A stretch of 64,000 nucleotides of DNA, from positions 29,477,501 to 29,541,500 of the forward strand of contig NC_092580.1 of assembly GCF_037975245.1 (NCBI RefSeq), in the 5' to 3' direction. Below the pieces are notes generated by a model that made no database searches, was not told where the DNA came from, and saw only the letters and a list, made by a program, of their open reading frames with translations. Below, piece after piece: positions 1 through 11,508 of the stretch. The stretch's first letter is position 1; each line of letters opens with the position of its first letter. Made by a program: the position numbers and the translations under genes. The stretch is from Apostichopus japonicus (taxonomy: Eukaryota > Echinodermata > Holothuroidea > Aspidochirotida > Stichopodidae).

Positions 1-3000
1 AAGGTGATGTATTTTAAATGCCAGGTAAAAGTTTGTTGTCAAGTTTAAGTCCCCGTTATGCTTTTTATGCTAATATGCAGTGTAATATTAATTGTTGAAG
101 ATTGCATAGCCAACATTTAAGAGTTTGATATCATTCCAAACTGTAAACTGTAAACCTCAAATACATTGGGGTGTAGAAAACTACCTCGTCCACCATTTAC
201 AGGCTCCACCCATTTTAATACCATTACATGTGCAGAAGTTGGGTTGCACACTGTTACCTCTTCTCCTATCCTTTGACAATTTTTTACCATTTTATTTACC
301 ATTCCCGACAGAAAGATAGACGTGAATATATTTTAAATGCTAAGTTTGTTTTCAACATTAAAGGTTTAATGTGTGCGTATATAGATATATAATATATTTA
401 ACAATCTAATAGAAATTGTTGAACAAATTATACATCCTTTATTTCAAAGCTTTGATGTTATTCTAAATTGGTGAATTGTTTAATCTAAAAAAAGTCAATG
501 TAGAAAAATGACCTTGTCCTTATGCTAGGTAAAAGCAATTTTTTAATTCAACTTTAAAGGTCCTAATTTTGTGTGGGAGAAGTTAATGAACAGTGCCACA
601 TTCAATGTTGAACATATGATATGTATCCTTTCAAAGCTTTGATGTTATTTCAAATTAGTTAACTGTTTAAACTGTCTAAAAAACTAAGTATAGAAATTTA
701 CCTTATCCAACTTTGACAGGCTTCACTTACATTTTAAACCATTGCGGGGGAGGGGGAGAAGTGGGGGAAACTGGGGGTGTATGTATGCACAATAATGCTC
801 TAATATTTTGATATTATCTGTATGTATTATTTTATATTTCCATGTAATCCCACCGATTGGTGGAAAGCAGTGCAGGGGGGGGGGCGGAGGTGGAATGGGA
901 GAGCTATTGAGTTTAAATGCTGTTGCATACGCTACATTCAGTTTCTTATGTCTTAGGGGAAGTTTTTACACTGTTATCTCTTTCGCCTATCCTTCGACAA
1001 TGCTTTTTTTTACTATTCTTAGCATCATTAAAGTGATGTATTTTAAATGCTTATGTTAGGTCTCCATTATGCTATGCTAATAGCAGTCTAATATTATTGT
1101 TGAAGATCTCATAGCCACCATTTACAGTAAAAGTTTGATGTTATGCCAAATTGTGAAACTGTTAAAACTCAAATACATAAGTGTTCAATATTACGTTGTA
1201 AACCGTTTACAGGCCCCACCCTTTAAAACCATTGTGGGGTGGGGCAGAAATGGGGGGGGGGCTGGCAACTGGGGGGTAGGTATGCACAATAATGTCCTAT
1301 AATTTTGTTATTATGTGTATATATTGTTTTATGTATTCCACTTGTTAAGTGGAAATGTGGAGGGGAGGGGTGGGGGAAGCCTTGTTGAAGTTATATGCTG
1401 TTGCATATGCTACATTTACACAGTTTTCCTGTTGTCATTCCACTAGTTGAGTGAGATTGAGGGGAATTTTCAGCAACTGCTACATCAAGTTTCCTTTGTT
1501 TGACAAAGAGTTTTCACCATTCCCAGCAGCATATATTAAGGTGATGTATATTAAATGCTAGATGATTTTTTCTTTTTCTTTTTCATTTTTCAACTTTTAC
1601 GGTTCCAATAATGTATGTAGGAATTTAATAAACAGTCTAAACATCGTACAGTATAGGAACCGTTTCAAAGTATTCATGATATTCTATTTGGTAAACTGTG
1701 TAATCTATATTTTAAAAAAACAGTGTAGAATATTACCTTGTCCAAGTGTTACATGTTTCATTGATACATGAAACCATTGTGATGGGTAGAAGGGAGGGGA
1801 AGGAGGCAACTGGGGAAGGAAGTATCCAGATTAGAGCATTTATTAGCATCGAATATTTGAAAGCATATGATTCCATGTGGATTCATCCTTGTTGAAACCC
1901 ACTTAGACTATTTTGTTTAGCAACTGTTACATATGTTTTTATATGTCTTAAAAGTTACAACGTCTACACCATCACCTCGTTCAACGCACTTTCATAATAC
2001 CCTAATATTTAGATAACATACCTATGTAATTTTTTGGTTGTCATTCCACTAGTTGAGTGAAAATGAGGGGGGGGGGGCTGGGTAGGGGGATGACTGGTAT
2101 CCTATTTAGACTGTGTGCTGCTGCATATTAGTACATTTATGCAGTTTGGTATATGTCTTAGAAAAGAAAAGGTTTTACCCGTGTATCTTTTTCTCCTTTT
2201 TGGTTGACAAAGATTTTCACCATCCCCAGCAGCATATTGGATATTAAATGCTGGATGAACTTTTTATTGTTTTGTTTCTTGAATAAGGTGAAGGGTGTGG
2301 TTTGGCAACTGTGGGTGTGGGGGGTTAAGCCCTCTGAGGGTATATGCTTGATAAGACTATATGCTTTAGCAGGAATGAGGGGGGGGGGCTCTCTGAGGCT
2401 ATATGCTTGATGAGACTATATGCTTTAGCAGGAATGAGGGGGGGGGGGGCTGACTGGAATGTCCTATTAAGATTATATGCTGTTGCTTAAGTTACATTGA
2501 CGAAGTTTGGTATAGCTAAGAGAGGAAAAGGTTGTACCCTGGTAACTTTTTCTCCTGTTTGACAAAGATTTTTCACAATTCCCAGTAGCATGGATTAAGG
2601 TGATCATTAAATGCTAGATGAACGTATTTATTTTCAACTTTTAAGGTTCCCATAATGTGTGTGGGAATTTAATGAACAGTCTAATATTAATTGTTCAACA
2701 TACTATATGAACCATTTCAATGCATTCATCTCATTCCAAACTGTGTAACTGGTTAACTGTGTAATCTAAACAAAAACATTGTAGAATATTACCGTTTCCA
2801 AGTGTTCCAAGTTTTGCCTGCTCCGCTGATCTTTGAAACCATTGTGAGGCGCAGAAGGGGGGGGGGGGGCAACTCGGGAAGCAGGTACGCAGGTTAGTAT
2901 ATTTGCAAGCATAGGATTCTATGTGAATTCATCCTTGTTGAATGGAATGGAAGGTGGTGTGGGGATGGGAGGGTAGAGGGAAGGGTGTGGTGGGTGTGGG

Positions 3001-3230
3001 GCAGCATCAAGTTTGATATTACTTAAAAGTTACAATTTGTACTCTATCACCTCGTTAATCGCATGAGGGAAATGGGATGGGCCACTGGGGAATCAGGCAT
3101 ACAGGATAAGCCCTTTCATAATACCCTAATATGTAGACATCATACCTACAATTGTTTTATGTTGTCATTCCACTAGTTGAGTGGGAATGAGGGAGGGGGG
3201 GGGGTCGAGGGTGACTGGAATGTCCTATTA
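1..3230. repeat. Decayed tandem repeat with G-rich tracts
   Basis: No gene is visible here. Related blocks recur: a phrase like AAGGTGATGTATTTTAAATGC appears near 1, 330, 1030, 1538, 2231 and 2595. Several copies are preceded by a form of TTCCCAGCAGCAT and followed by sentences such as CATTCCAAACTGT and CACTAGTTGAGTG. Spacing is irregular (about 320 to 710 bases), so the units have diverged or lost parts. Each unit also carries a run of 6 to 14 G on the plus strand, near 743, 877, 1247, 2065, 2388, 2438, 2857 and 3188. Short ORFs here have no recognisable content. Confidence 0.6.
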
Positions 3231-3237
3231 AGACTTA

Positions 3238-3749
3238 TCACAGCAATTACATATAGCTGATCGGTAATAACTATGTATTGACGACGCGACGGGGGCATTT
3301 AACGCTAACACGAAGCTTCGAGACCTAATCTCAACGTAATCGATACAAGATATAGATGACTTGAACACTGAAATTGCCTATAAACGCTCGGTAATAGCTA
3401 TTTACTGACAGTGAAACGTAAAACAATTAATACAATTTAGTATTTAAAATGCAACAGCTTCAAAGGCAAATCGAAATATATTCTACGCGGAAAAAAAAAC
3501 AAGAAAAGGAAGAAAGGGTTGACGTGGAATCGAACCCGGGACCTCGCGCACACAAAACGAGAACCGTACCTTGCGCCCAACAGGCCGCTATAACATAAGC
3601 TAACATGGATGGCAGCACAGTATACATAGCTTCGACAGGTTGGCTTCCAGCCAGTCTGTAATAGCTATCGGTATACCTACAACACGAGAAATAGGGGACG
3701 TAATCACAGCAATTGCCTGTAGCCGATCGGTAATAGCTTTTTATTGACC
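3238..3749. repeat. Three dispersed copies of a ~45-bp motif
   Basis: A motif of the form CAGCAATTGCCTATAGC followed by GATCGGTAATAGCTATTTATTGAC occurs at 3238-3282, 3367-3410 and 3701-3749, with a partial copy near 3655. The copies are about 75-85 % alike and lie in the same orientation. They bracket a tRNA-like sequence on the other strand. No family is recognised. Confidence 0.5.
3520..3592 (-). other. tRNA-like sequence, probable SINE relic
   Basis: Read on the minus strand there is a perfect B-box (GGTTCGATTCC, at 3526-3536) preceded by a stem-loop-like stretch and an A-box-like GTTGGGCGCAAGG at the spacing expected of a tRNA. The acceptor arms do not pair, so this is more likely a tRNA-derived SINE head or tRNA pseudogene than a working tRNA. 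Confidence 0.45.
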
Positions 3750-4199
3750 GTGGGAAAGGTTACCATAGTGTATCTATATAAAACTCATATAGAAATGTAC
3801 TAATTATCCCCGAAATCAGCGTCTAAGTCGTGCCTTATAGGCGCAATCTACACGTAATAATGCTCACTCGAGCCTGCTTGGGTTTGAAGGATGTCACAAC
3901 TTCCGTGGGATAATACAAAATGGCACCCTCTAGCGCCCCCTCTGTTGCGACCCCGGGTTTTTCCTTTGGCCTTCAAAGCCGATAAAAATAAAATTTTAGA
4001 TAGATTCAGGGAAGTAAACTCAAAGGACCAAAAGACTACTGAGAGGTTTCTGAAAGTTAACAAAAACGATATATTTACAATGATACGATCTCTACTGATT
4101 TGTACAAGGATTATTGGTACTAGAAATTTGGAATATTACAGACAGATTTTACAATATTATACGGCCGTTAAATTTTTAAAAGATTACTTAACTTATCTT

Positions 4200-4879
4200 A
4201 CGCGGCGCGTGCCGGCTCTCGGTTCCTTTCGTAGCTGTTCTGACCTCCTTGCGTCACCAGCAACGATGTCGGGATTAGGCTCCCTCGTAGGCTGGTATCC
4301 CGTGACTTGGTCAGGAGCAAAACCGTTCCCCGCTGGTCCAATTCGACTCAACGTTTGTATCCCAAGGATGGCTTCCTCCTGGGTGAACTCCGAAAAACTC
4401 TGCCGAAGTCACGCCTGTCCCGGTTAAACGACGCACCAATCTAATAAACAAACAGTCCACCGGTTCCTCCGTCCGTCCTCTCGATTATTAATCTTTTATC
4501 TCGATGATTTTCTTTCACAATAGATCGGAAAACTAAACTAAACTCTTCATCACCGAAAATATCTCTTCTTATATATAGCCGGGTTTAATCTCCCGAAAGT
4601 TCTTTTCCAGGAATCCTGACGGAAAAACATCGAGAATCATCCATGTCTCGAAGATACGACTGATAGTGCATCGTTCATTGGTCGACGATATCCGGTCACC
4701 TGCTAAAAATTACTTCCCGTATGTTCTGGAAATTTGCACTCGCTAATACCGAATAGCGCCATCATTTCTCGACGCTTCCAGAAAAAACGCACAAGTTGTC
4801 AGTCACGACGAGTGACCTACTTATCACCCTGACCAGCATATACTGAATACACGTACAATGAATAAAGTCGTTCGTGACA
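4200..4879 (-). mobile_element. Probable LTR (4416-4879) plus leader of a truncated LTR retrotransposon
   Basis: The stretch 4416-4879 starts TGTCCCGG and ends CGTGACA, giving the TG..CA ends and short inverted repeat usual for an LTR. On the minus strand it contains a TATA box (GCTATATATAAG near 4585-4572) about 300 bases into the element, followed by AT-rich R/U5-like sequence. The flanking 4200-4415 is richer in GC, as in a gag leader, but no gag frame stays open. A clear primer-binding site next to the end is not seen; a TGG-starting stretch lies about 20 bases inside instead, so the exact LTR boundary may be off. No second LTR is present, so this would be a fragment. Confidence 0.4.
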
Positions 4880-6308
4880 AAGGAATAAAATTGCATGAAG
4901 ACTGTGCACGTGTCATTATGTAATTACGTTGGAGGACGTAATAATCGATATAGGCCAGACGATTTTTTTAATATAATTTTTCTTTCTGTCCATGTCACGC
5001 CTGCATTGTATTTTAGCATTCCTTGTGGTTGGAAATTTCCACCGGGTAGCCTAGGCCTTTGCAAATTGTTCATTTCTTCTTTCGAGTAATGTATGCAAAT
5101 TCTAGGAGGTGAACAATGGGGAGACGGGTTCTTCTCGGGTAATGTATGTAGATCCGAGCAAGTGCATAATGGGAAACGGGTCCATCGGAATTCGTAGATT
5201 TTGCTTTGGCGGGTAAGGGCAGGGGTCAACTTAAGGTCGCTATATAAGGATTGGGGTGTGGTTGGATGAGGCATTCTGTGTGAGTCTCACCACCGTCCGG
5301 TCTTCGCCGTCTTATTCCTCGGCTTCTGTGTGTTAGCCGTTATCCAGGCTTCTTTGTATGAGCCTAGGCTTCTTTGTATGAGCCTAAAGACTGGGAACGT
5401 TGATATTTTGTGGCGTTGCGTTTTAGCCTAAGCCATATCAGCGTATCCTGAGGATTACTGTGTGTATCCGTTCTTGTCTTATTCGACGAAATCATTTTGG
5501 ACACATTTCTGTGTATATGTACACCGCAAAGGGCCGTTTTACTGTGTGTTACGTCCCTGGCCGTTTGACCAAGTTAATCCGGGATTTACTAATAGGACGA
5601 TCCCGTAAGTTGATTTTTTTGTCCGTATTACGCATTTAATTGGTATCTGTATTGTTGATCGCACAGTAGGGTTTGTGGAGAAATTAATGTATTGTATTTC
5701 AAAGAGTCCTCGATCTATGGCTCGCAATTCAGTCAGTTTGTTAAAATGTTTATCCATGCTTAGGCATACAAATTTGTAATTGTTTAGGGTCAAATGCGTT
5801 TAAAGCATTTAAGGTATTTTTAGGTCGTATGAGTGTGTGCGAATTATAAGTTCGCCTTAGTGCCTTTGGTTGGGTTGATTGATTTTGTAGATTATCATAT
5901 GTAGTGGAACGGGTAGTTATCGCCAATTTGAGGGCGTTCTAACCATGTTCTGTTTCCAAACATCGGGCTGCCGCCATTTTGTTATTGTGATATGTAGTAT
6001 CGAGTAGCTATTATGTGTTTCATGGTAAGGGTTGACCCGGAGGTTCTTGGTATTATTTGGTAAATAGTGACACCATATTGGTTGTGTGTTGCTTGCTGAC
6101 TTTACGTCAGATAGGGGCTCTTGACGTCATAGTTTGACAATAATCGTTGGTATAGATATACGTATAGCCATGTGTTTGCCATTTGGCGCATGTCTGTGAG
6201 TAGTTTTGTTGTGTTTTTGTCATATAGGGTTGGAGTGTTGGGGCCCGACGGCTACGCTGGTGTGAGGGGCTCGCCGTACCGTCTGGAGCTTCCTGCAGGG
6301 TACCAGCC
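4880..6308. other. Intergenic stretch without a recognised gene
   Basis: Apart from the TATA box at 5241 and the adjacent 20-bp duplicate AGGCTTCTTTGTATGAGCCT at 5346-5365 and 5366-5385, nothing codes here. ORFs of up to 116 codons exist on the minus strand but lack domains, splice logic or similarity that I recognise. Confidence 0.5.
5241..5249 (+). promoter_or_regulatory. TATA box of an unassigned transcription unit
   Basis: TATATAAGG sits in GC-richer sequence, with a possible start site about 30 bases downstream near 5270. An AATAAA follows at 6518-6523. Between them lie a perfect 20-bp tandem duplication (5346-5385) and a minisatellite, but no convincing ORF. It may be a noncoding transcript or the regulatory part of a retroelement. 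Confidence 0.3.
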
Positions 6309-6390
6309 GGAAGAAATCTAGCGATAGAGAAGAAATCTAAGCGATAGAGAAGAAATCTAAGCGATAGGGAAGAATTAAGCGATAGGGTAG
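6309..6390 (+). repeat. Short minisatellite, about four copies of a ~20-bp unit
   Basis: Units of the form AGAAGAAATCTAAGCGATAG repeat about four times with small indels, immediately after a GC-rich block (6240-6300). Confidence 0.75.
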
Positions 6391-7539
6391 ATCCTTAGTA
6401 GAGTTATTTGGAAGGTTAGGTTGGGTTAGCGAATGTTAACCGACGTGTGTATTTTTTGTGTTGGGTATATATATATGTTTCTTTTGTCAAGACCAAAAAG
6501 TCATTGGTCGAGTTGTAAATAAATTATATGTTTCATTTCGCAAAATTCTTGGTGGTCTGTCATTTATTTATGTCATTCGTCTCGGGTGTCGAACGCTAAG
6601 CAGATTGAGACGTGTCCAGGTGGGGGATTACTCCTTTACTTGTGACAGTCCATTTTTATTAAAGAGGTCACTGTTGATCGATTTTAACGTGATCATCCAA
6701 TTATTACGGTATGTTGCCGTCATTGCGTAAAAACTTGACGTTATACGTTAGGTAATGTTCAATGACGTTTTCCGATGATCAATACAGTACAGCAATATTG
6801 TAATTTAAAGAATAAGTTAAACGAAATTTATCTTTTCATATATCGTACACTTATTTCGCATAATTTGTAGACCTGTAAGTAATACGATCAAAGCAGACCT
6901 TTCATAGGAGCCACTAAATTAAAGATAAAACTAAAATAATTCAAAACAAGATTGCTGCATTGGTAACTTTAACATTCTCTGCACGCAAATAATACAGCCT
7001 AAAATATTTTGTTAGATTCATGCATTTTTAATATCTCGAGAAAGTTGTTTGACTATTGGTTTAAAGGATCACTCTTTTTCAATGAAACACCAAATATTTA
7101 TCCTCAATCCACGACAAACTTCTACAATAACACCGCCACTTCACAGCGAATGTAGTGGATTCCAGAAGATCCAAATCCGAGTCCAGAAATTAAATGGACC
7201 CGAGTAGTAACGCCCTGGTAGGTTCGATGATTTATTTCACAGTAATTGGTCACAGCTTCGTATTATCTTTGTCAGACAGGCTCTATGAGGGTCCGAACGT
7301 ATGATTTCTAGCAATACTGACGTTAGAGTTGAAGTTGTCTCTCTATGATATAACAACAATACGTTTCAAGCTATATTTGTCTTTCTATGATAAATATACA
7401 GCTGTAACCTATCATGAGAACAAACGTTTCACCATTCTATATCCAATAGAACACACATGCTGACCCCCCCCCCCCCCACCATCCACCGAAGTCAAAATAT
7501 CTCACATGAAAAATGTGTGACGTCACCTTACAGACGTTA
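6391..7539. other. Intergenic stretch up to the Harbinger insertion
   Basis: AT-rich sequence without a supported gene. It holds an AATAAA at 6518 and a run of C at about 7463-7477. Confidence 0.5.
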
Positions 7540-7562
7540 GGTGCGTTCGACTCCTCTACTCG
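7540..7562 (+). repeat. Harbinger left terminal inverted repeat
   Basis: Begins GGTGCGTTCGACTCCTC and matches the reverse complement of the right end with one mismatch at position 6. TTA precedes it. A subterminal CAACTCGAGTA follows, also present inverted near 11227. Confidence 0.85.
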
Positions 7563-7702
7563 CGTAGCAACTCGAGTAATCTTCTCGACGTCAGTTAACT
7601 TCGTTACGCATGCGTGGTGAATAGACGACACGAACGACTGAATGGGCAAAACGTCATGAAGTAGTCGTATAGATAGTGTGGTTTATATGTTATCAACAGA
7701 GC

Positions 7703-9167
7703 ATGGATGCCCAGACAAGAAGGAGAAAAGTTTGCATTGCTATGATTCTACAGATTTATCTCCAGGAATGTGAGATGCAACAATTAATTGCTGTGCAGCA
7801 TACTAAAGCGATTTTTCCAGTCATGTCGGCAAGTAAGGTGAAAAGGGAAGAGGTTCCTCGAGTAGTTGGATTGGCAGAAAACATTGAGCATCGATACGAC
7901 GACCTTGATTTCAAGTTTCATTTTAGACTAGACAGCTCCACCGCAGAAATACTTACAAATCAATTAGCGAGCTCGAATATTCCAACGCCTGAAAACTGCC
8001 TAGGCTCCTAATGTTTCTGTGGTTCGTTGGTAAGTACGCCTATAGTTGCTGCTGCTTTTTCTTTGTGGTCTCCCTTGAAATTCATTCCAAGAAATGGTGT
8101 GACACTGGTACTGCACCTACAACACTATCCGTTTCCCCGTACGTGCCTCCATTGACCCGCATACATCAGTCATCATAAAGTTATGCTAGTAAACAACTTT
8201 TATAAGCTTGGTCCGGCCCGTACGTACTCTTTGTAAAGTACCCTGGCCAGCATGCCGATGTATATATAGGTCCATATGAGCTTTACCTAGATGCCAGGCC
8301 GACCAGCAGGCTTTGATTGGGCTGTTTTAGAGTGGCTTAATAATCTTTTAGTAAGATCACATTTTCTTTTTCTATAGGCAACATTGAGAGCTTCAGGACA
8401 ATGTCTGACAGATTTGGGGTGTCTCAGTCCACATATCACAATGTTTGCTGCAGAGTTGCTGAAGCCATAGTAACAGATGTTATGCCACGACTTGTTTCCT
8501 GGCCAGTTAGTGATGCTAGCAAGCGAGCTGTATCTGAAGGATTCCGAAGGATTGGGAGGCTGCCAAATACCCTTGGTGCAGTCGACGGCACACACATCAG
8601 AATAACAGCACCGAGAGAGTTCCCACAGTCATATTTCAATAGGAAGCACTTCTATTCAATGCAGTTACAGGGAGTTTGTACCAGTAATTTACTTTTCACA
8701 CACGTCCTGACGGGATGGCCTGGCAGTGTTCACGATGCAAGAGTGTTCAGAAATTGCTCTTTAATGGGGGATGATAACAAATTCCCTCCTGGATATTACT
8801 TGTTAGGTGATTCTGCCTACCCACTTTTGCGGTACCTCATAACTCCCTTTAGAGATTATGGAAATCTGGGATTTGAGGAAAGAAGATTCAATCAAGAATT
8901 GAGTCGCCAACGGAATGTCATAGAGCGTGCGTTTGGTCATTTGAAGGGGCGGTTTCTTCGCCTACAATTTTTTAGAGCAGAGGATACAACATTTCTTTGT
9001 AAGACCATACTGGCAACCTGCACCCTTCATAATGTGTGCATCATCATGAGCTTATGGAGGAGTTTCACGAAAACCGTGACCATGACAGAGAGCAGCAGGA
9101 TTATCCTTACAACGAGGAAGTAACAGGTCAGGAGAGGCGACAGGAGCTTATGGCATTGTTCAACTAA
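7703..9167 (+). pseudogene. Harbinger DDE transposase, two exons, two frame breaks
   Basis: This would encode the nuclease that cuts and rejoins the element ends. Exon 1 is 7703-8029 and exon 2 is 8378-9167; donor G|GTAAGT at 8030 and acceptor TCTATAG|GC at 8377 agree in phase. Exon 2 has a helix-turn-helix (FGVSQSTYHNVC) and the three catalytic regions: GAVDGTHI (Asp), LGDSAYPL (Asp) and NVIERAFGHLKGRF (Glu). Exon 1 carries the usual N-terminal region ending near LTNQL. Two breaks are visible. At about 8004 the frame must shift to join ENCLG to LLMFLWFVG at the splice. At about 9035, after LHNVC, the original frame meets an unrelated tail, while the other frame gives an acidic end (HHELMEEFHEN...) with its stop at 9165-9167. 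Both equal the loss of one base. With both restored, the length is 372 residues, normal for the family. Confidence 0.85.
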
Positions 9168-9605
9168 CATTATAAGCTTGTTTGCTTTCTAGCAGATTAA
9201 AAGCATGATGCTAACAGAACAATTACATATGCAAATAAAACTAAAAATACACTGGAAAGCATTTTTTGTAAAGTTATTACTAAACAACAAACAATTTAAG
9301 GCAGCTCTTATAATTCTTTAAGTATGAGATTATAGATAACTTTTTTTGTCCTTTTTTTTTCTTGTAAACTATGTTACAACTTCTCCAAAGGTTATCTTTC
9401 TAGTACAACATTTGTCTTCTAAGTGCTTTGTTCAACAGGATCATTTTTTAATTTATTGATTATGTAGTCTAGTAATTTCTCCTTTTGTAAAATCCGACCT
9501 CTTTTCAAGATGAAGTTAATACATGAAGTTAATAAAAGAAAGAACAAAAATTAAAGATTAAACTTGTTCAACAAAAACACCTATGCTATCTGAGCTCAAA
9601 TGCAT

Positions 9606-11160
9606 CTACAGTTTATCAATAAGTTTTGTAAGAAGGGCCTTGTTTTCATTGTGCATAGTCATTAGGGTTTCTTGCAACTGTGTTTGGCTTTCCATGAACA
9701 TACCCTTCATCTCATTTACTATGAGAGATGACCGGTTTCGAGTTTTAATCTTCTTACGCGTGGGTTCTGTGTCCTCATCACTTGTTAGCTGGCCCCCAAT
9801 TTCTGACATGTTTCCATCTGAATCACAGGTATAGGCTGGTTGAAGAGAGGGGTCATCACCAACTATATCATAAATGTCTGGAAATTTGAACGGCTTCGGT
9901 TGACCATTACCTGTTTGACGACGTTTATCTTCATGTTTGCGCAGAGCCTGTTTAATGTTTCTGTATTTGTCATAGCACTGATCAGCAGTTACTTTCACAC
10001 CAAGTGTGTCAGACAGCTCAGATGAAATATTTTTCCAGATTGGTTTCGTGTTTTTTACCTTGAGTAGGTCCTTCTTTTCCTGTATGATGTTCAGTAGAGT
10101 TTTACCTGGCTATCTTCCCATGAAACCAACTCTGTATATGGGGTACATGACGCTACTGGTTCACTTGTCTTGGGTTCGGTAGATGGTGTGATGGTTGTAG
10201 TAGATGAAGCTTTTGAAGGCTGGAGAAGAATGTCATTCAATGCAGCTGGTGTACTTACTGCAGCCTTCTCACTGAAGTCAAGGGCTAGCGGGTAGCTTAC
10301 ACCCTGCGGTAAGTCTTGTAGAACCTGCACAACTCTTGCAAAGTCTGGAAATCAGAAGATTAATATATTTAAAATATGATGCACATAGAATACAACTGTA
10401 AACTGATACTTACTGTGAGATCAAAATTTTACACAGTTGTTCTAATACTGTTCTTATACTGTTGGCCAGACAGAATATTAAGCAGTCATTAAAAATATTA
10501 CTGGCAGGCCTTCAAGTGGACCCGGGTGAAAAAGTAGGATCAACAAAATTTTCAATAAAACAGAACATACGTATGACTTTGTAGACCAAACGTAGGACTT
10601 TTGGTTGCCGAAGGCCAATGAATCGATGCGATGCTGGCGTGACCTAATTATAAATCTGGAATGTTTTATCTCTCTAGACTATGCATGTATAGCTTACCTA
10701 ATTTGACTGTCAATTTACTAGTACAAATATATGGTTATATTTGTTATCGTAACATTAACAGGCAACAATGGGTCGCTGGATCTCGTTCGATAGCCTGTAA
10801 TGTCTAGCACTATTCGCTTCTGGAGGGTACTAGCCTACCTTAACTTCCATAATAATCTTATGTTGACAAATCTCAATCAATATACTGTATAAGCTAGAGT
10901 AATAGCCTACACTACAGATACGGGACACCGATCATGCATGTCAGTTGTCAACACGTTCGAGATCTTATTCGTAGGTCAAAATGAAGGGCCATGTGCTGGT
11001 TTACAAGCCAAATGGGCCGTAAACACTGACGTGGAGATCTCTGGTACTTAATACTCTGTACCCATAACAAACTTACTTTTTGAGAATGTTTCCTCTAGGC
11101 CACTTTGTATCTAACTGGCACTGTTTTGCCCGAAGGCAGTGTTACTTCGTGTGTTGCCAT
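9606..11160 (-). pseudogene. Harbinger Myb/SANT-like DNA-binding protein, two exons, two frame breaks
   Basis: This is the second gene of Harbinger elements. Exon 1 is 11160-11077, starting ATG GCA ACA and ending at donor GTAAGT (11076). Exon 2 is 10344-9606, after acceptor TTTCCAG. The phases fit (A|AC). Exon 2 carries a trihelix/Myb-like domain with Trp and aromatic landmarks (SWEDSQVK, then KPIWKNIS, then CYDKYRNIKQAL), a basic stretch (RKKIKTRNR) and a C-terminal helix rich in Gln, Glu and Leu (QTQLQETLMTMHNENK). Two one-base losses break it: near 11098, where the first frame stops at TAG just before LEETFSK, and within the A run at 10100-10103, where SWEDSQVK is followed by a stop although LLNIIQEKK continues in the next frame. 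Corrected length would be 274 residues. Confidence 0.75.
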
Positions 11161-11296
11161 CTTAATTGTAACGTAAATAACGTCATACCTACACAAGTAA
11201 CCGACCCCCGGAGGTGGTTACTTTCTGCTACTCGAGTTGTGACGTTTTCGTGACGTTTCCACAAGCCGAACGTTTATCAGCTGAACTCGTGTAACT

Positions 11297-11319
11297 CGAG
11301 TAGAGGAGTCGAATGCACC
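11297..11319 (-). repeat. Harbinger right terminal inverted repeat
   Basis: Plus-strand end reads GGAGTCGAATGCACC, the inverted partner of the left end, followed by TAT. Confidence 0.85.
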
Positions 11320-11508
11320 TATTGTCGGTCTTACAGTCATATCTTTCCATAACGCGCCGTTATCTGTCGTGATGTCAGAGGCAAATCCAACTAAAGAACT
11401 CTGATCAATGGTTTAGTTTAGTTTAGTAGAAAAAAGGATCAGAAGGGACACTTAAGTCCCCATCAAGGACCCTATAAAGAGAGGGAAAAAAACTGAAGAC
11501 ACAAACAC

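Larger units (their letters stand above)
7540..11319. mobile_element. Full-length PIF/Harbinger DNA transposon
   Basis: The element is bounded by terminal inverted repeats (GGTGC[G/A]TTCGACTCCTCTACT at each end, 22 of 23 bases matching). TA lies outside both ends, with TTA on the left and TAT on the right, close to the 3-bp TWA target duplication of PIF/Harbinger. Inside are the two genes typical of the superfamily: a DDE transposase on the plus strand and a Myb/SANT-like DNA-binding protein on the minus strand, converging with their 3' ends about 440 bases apart. In this family the Myb-like protein helps carry the transposase to the nucleus and the element ends. Length 3,780 bases. Both genes carry frame breaks, so this copy is probably not autonomous unless the breaks are sequence errors. 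Confidence 0.9.

Noticed and set aside
3520-3592. Functional tRNA gene
   Set aside because: Has a good B-box but the acceptor stem does not pair; better explained as a SINE head or pseudogene.
3891-4427. 178-codon plus-strand ORF
   Set aside because: It crosses from unrelated sequence into the antisense of an LTR-like segment and has no domain or codon-usage support.
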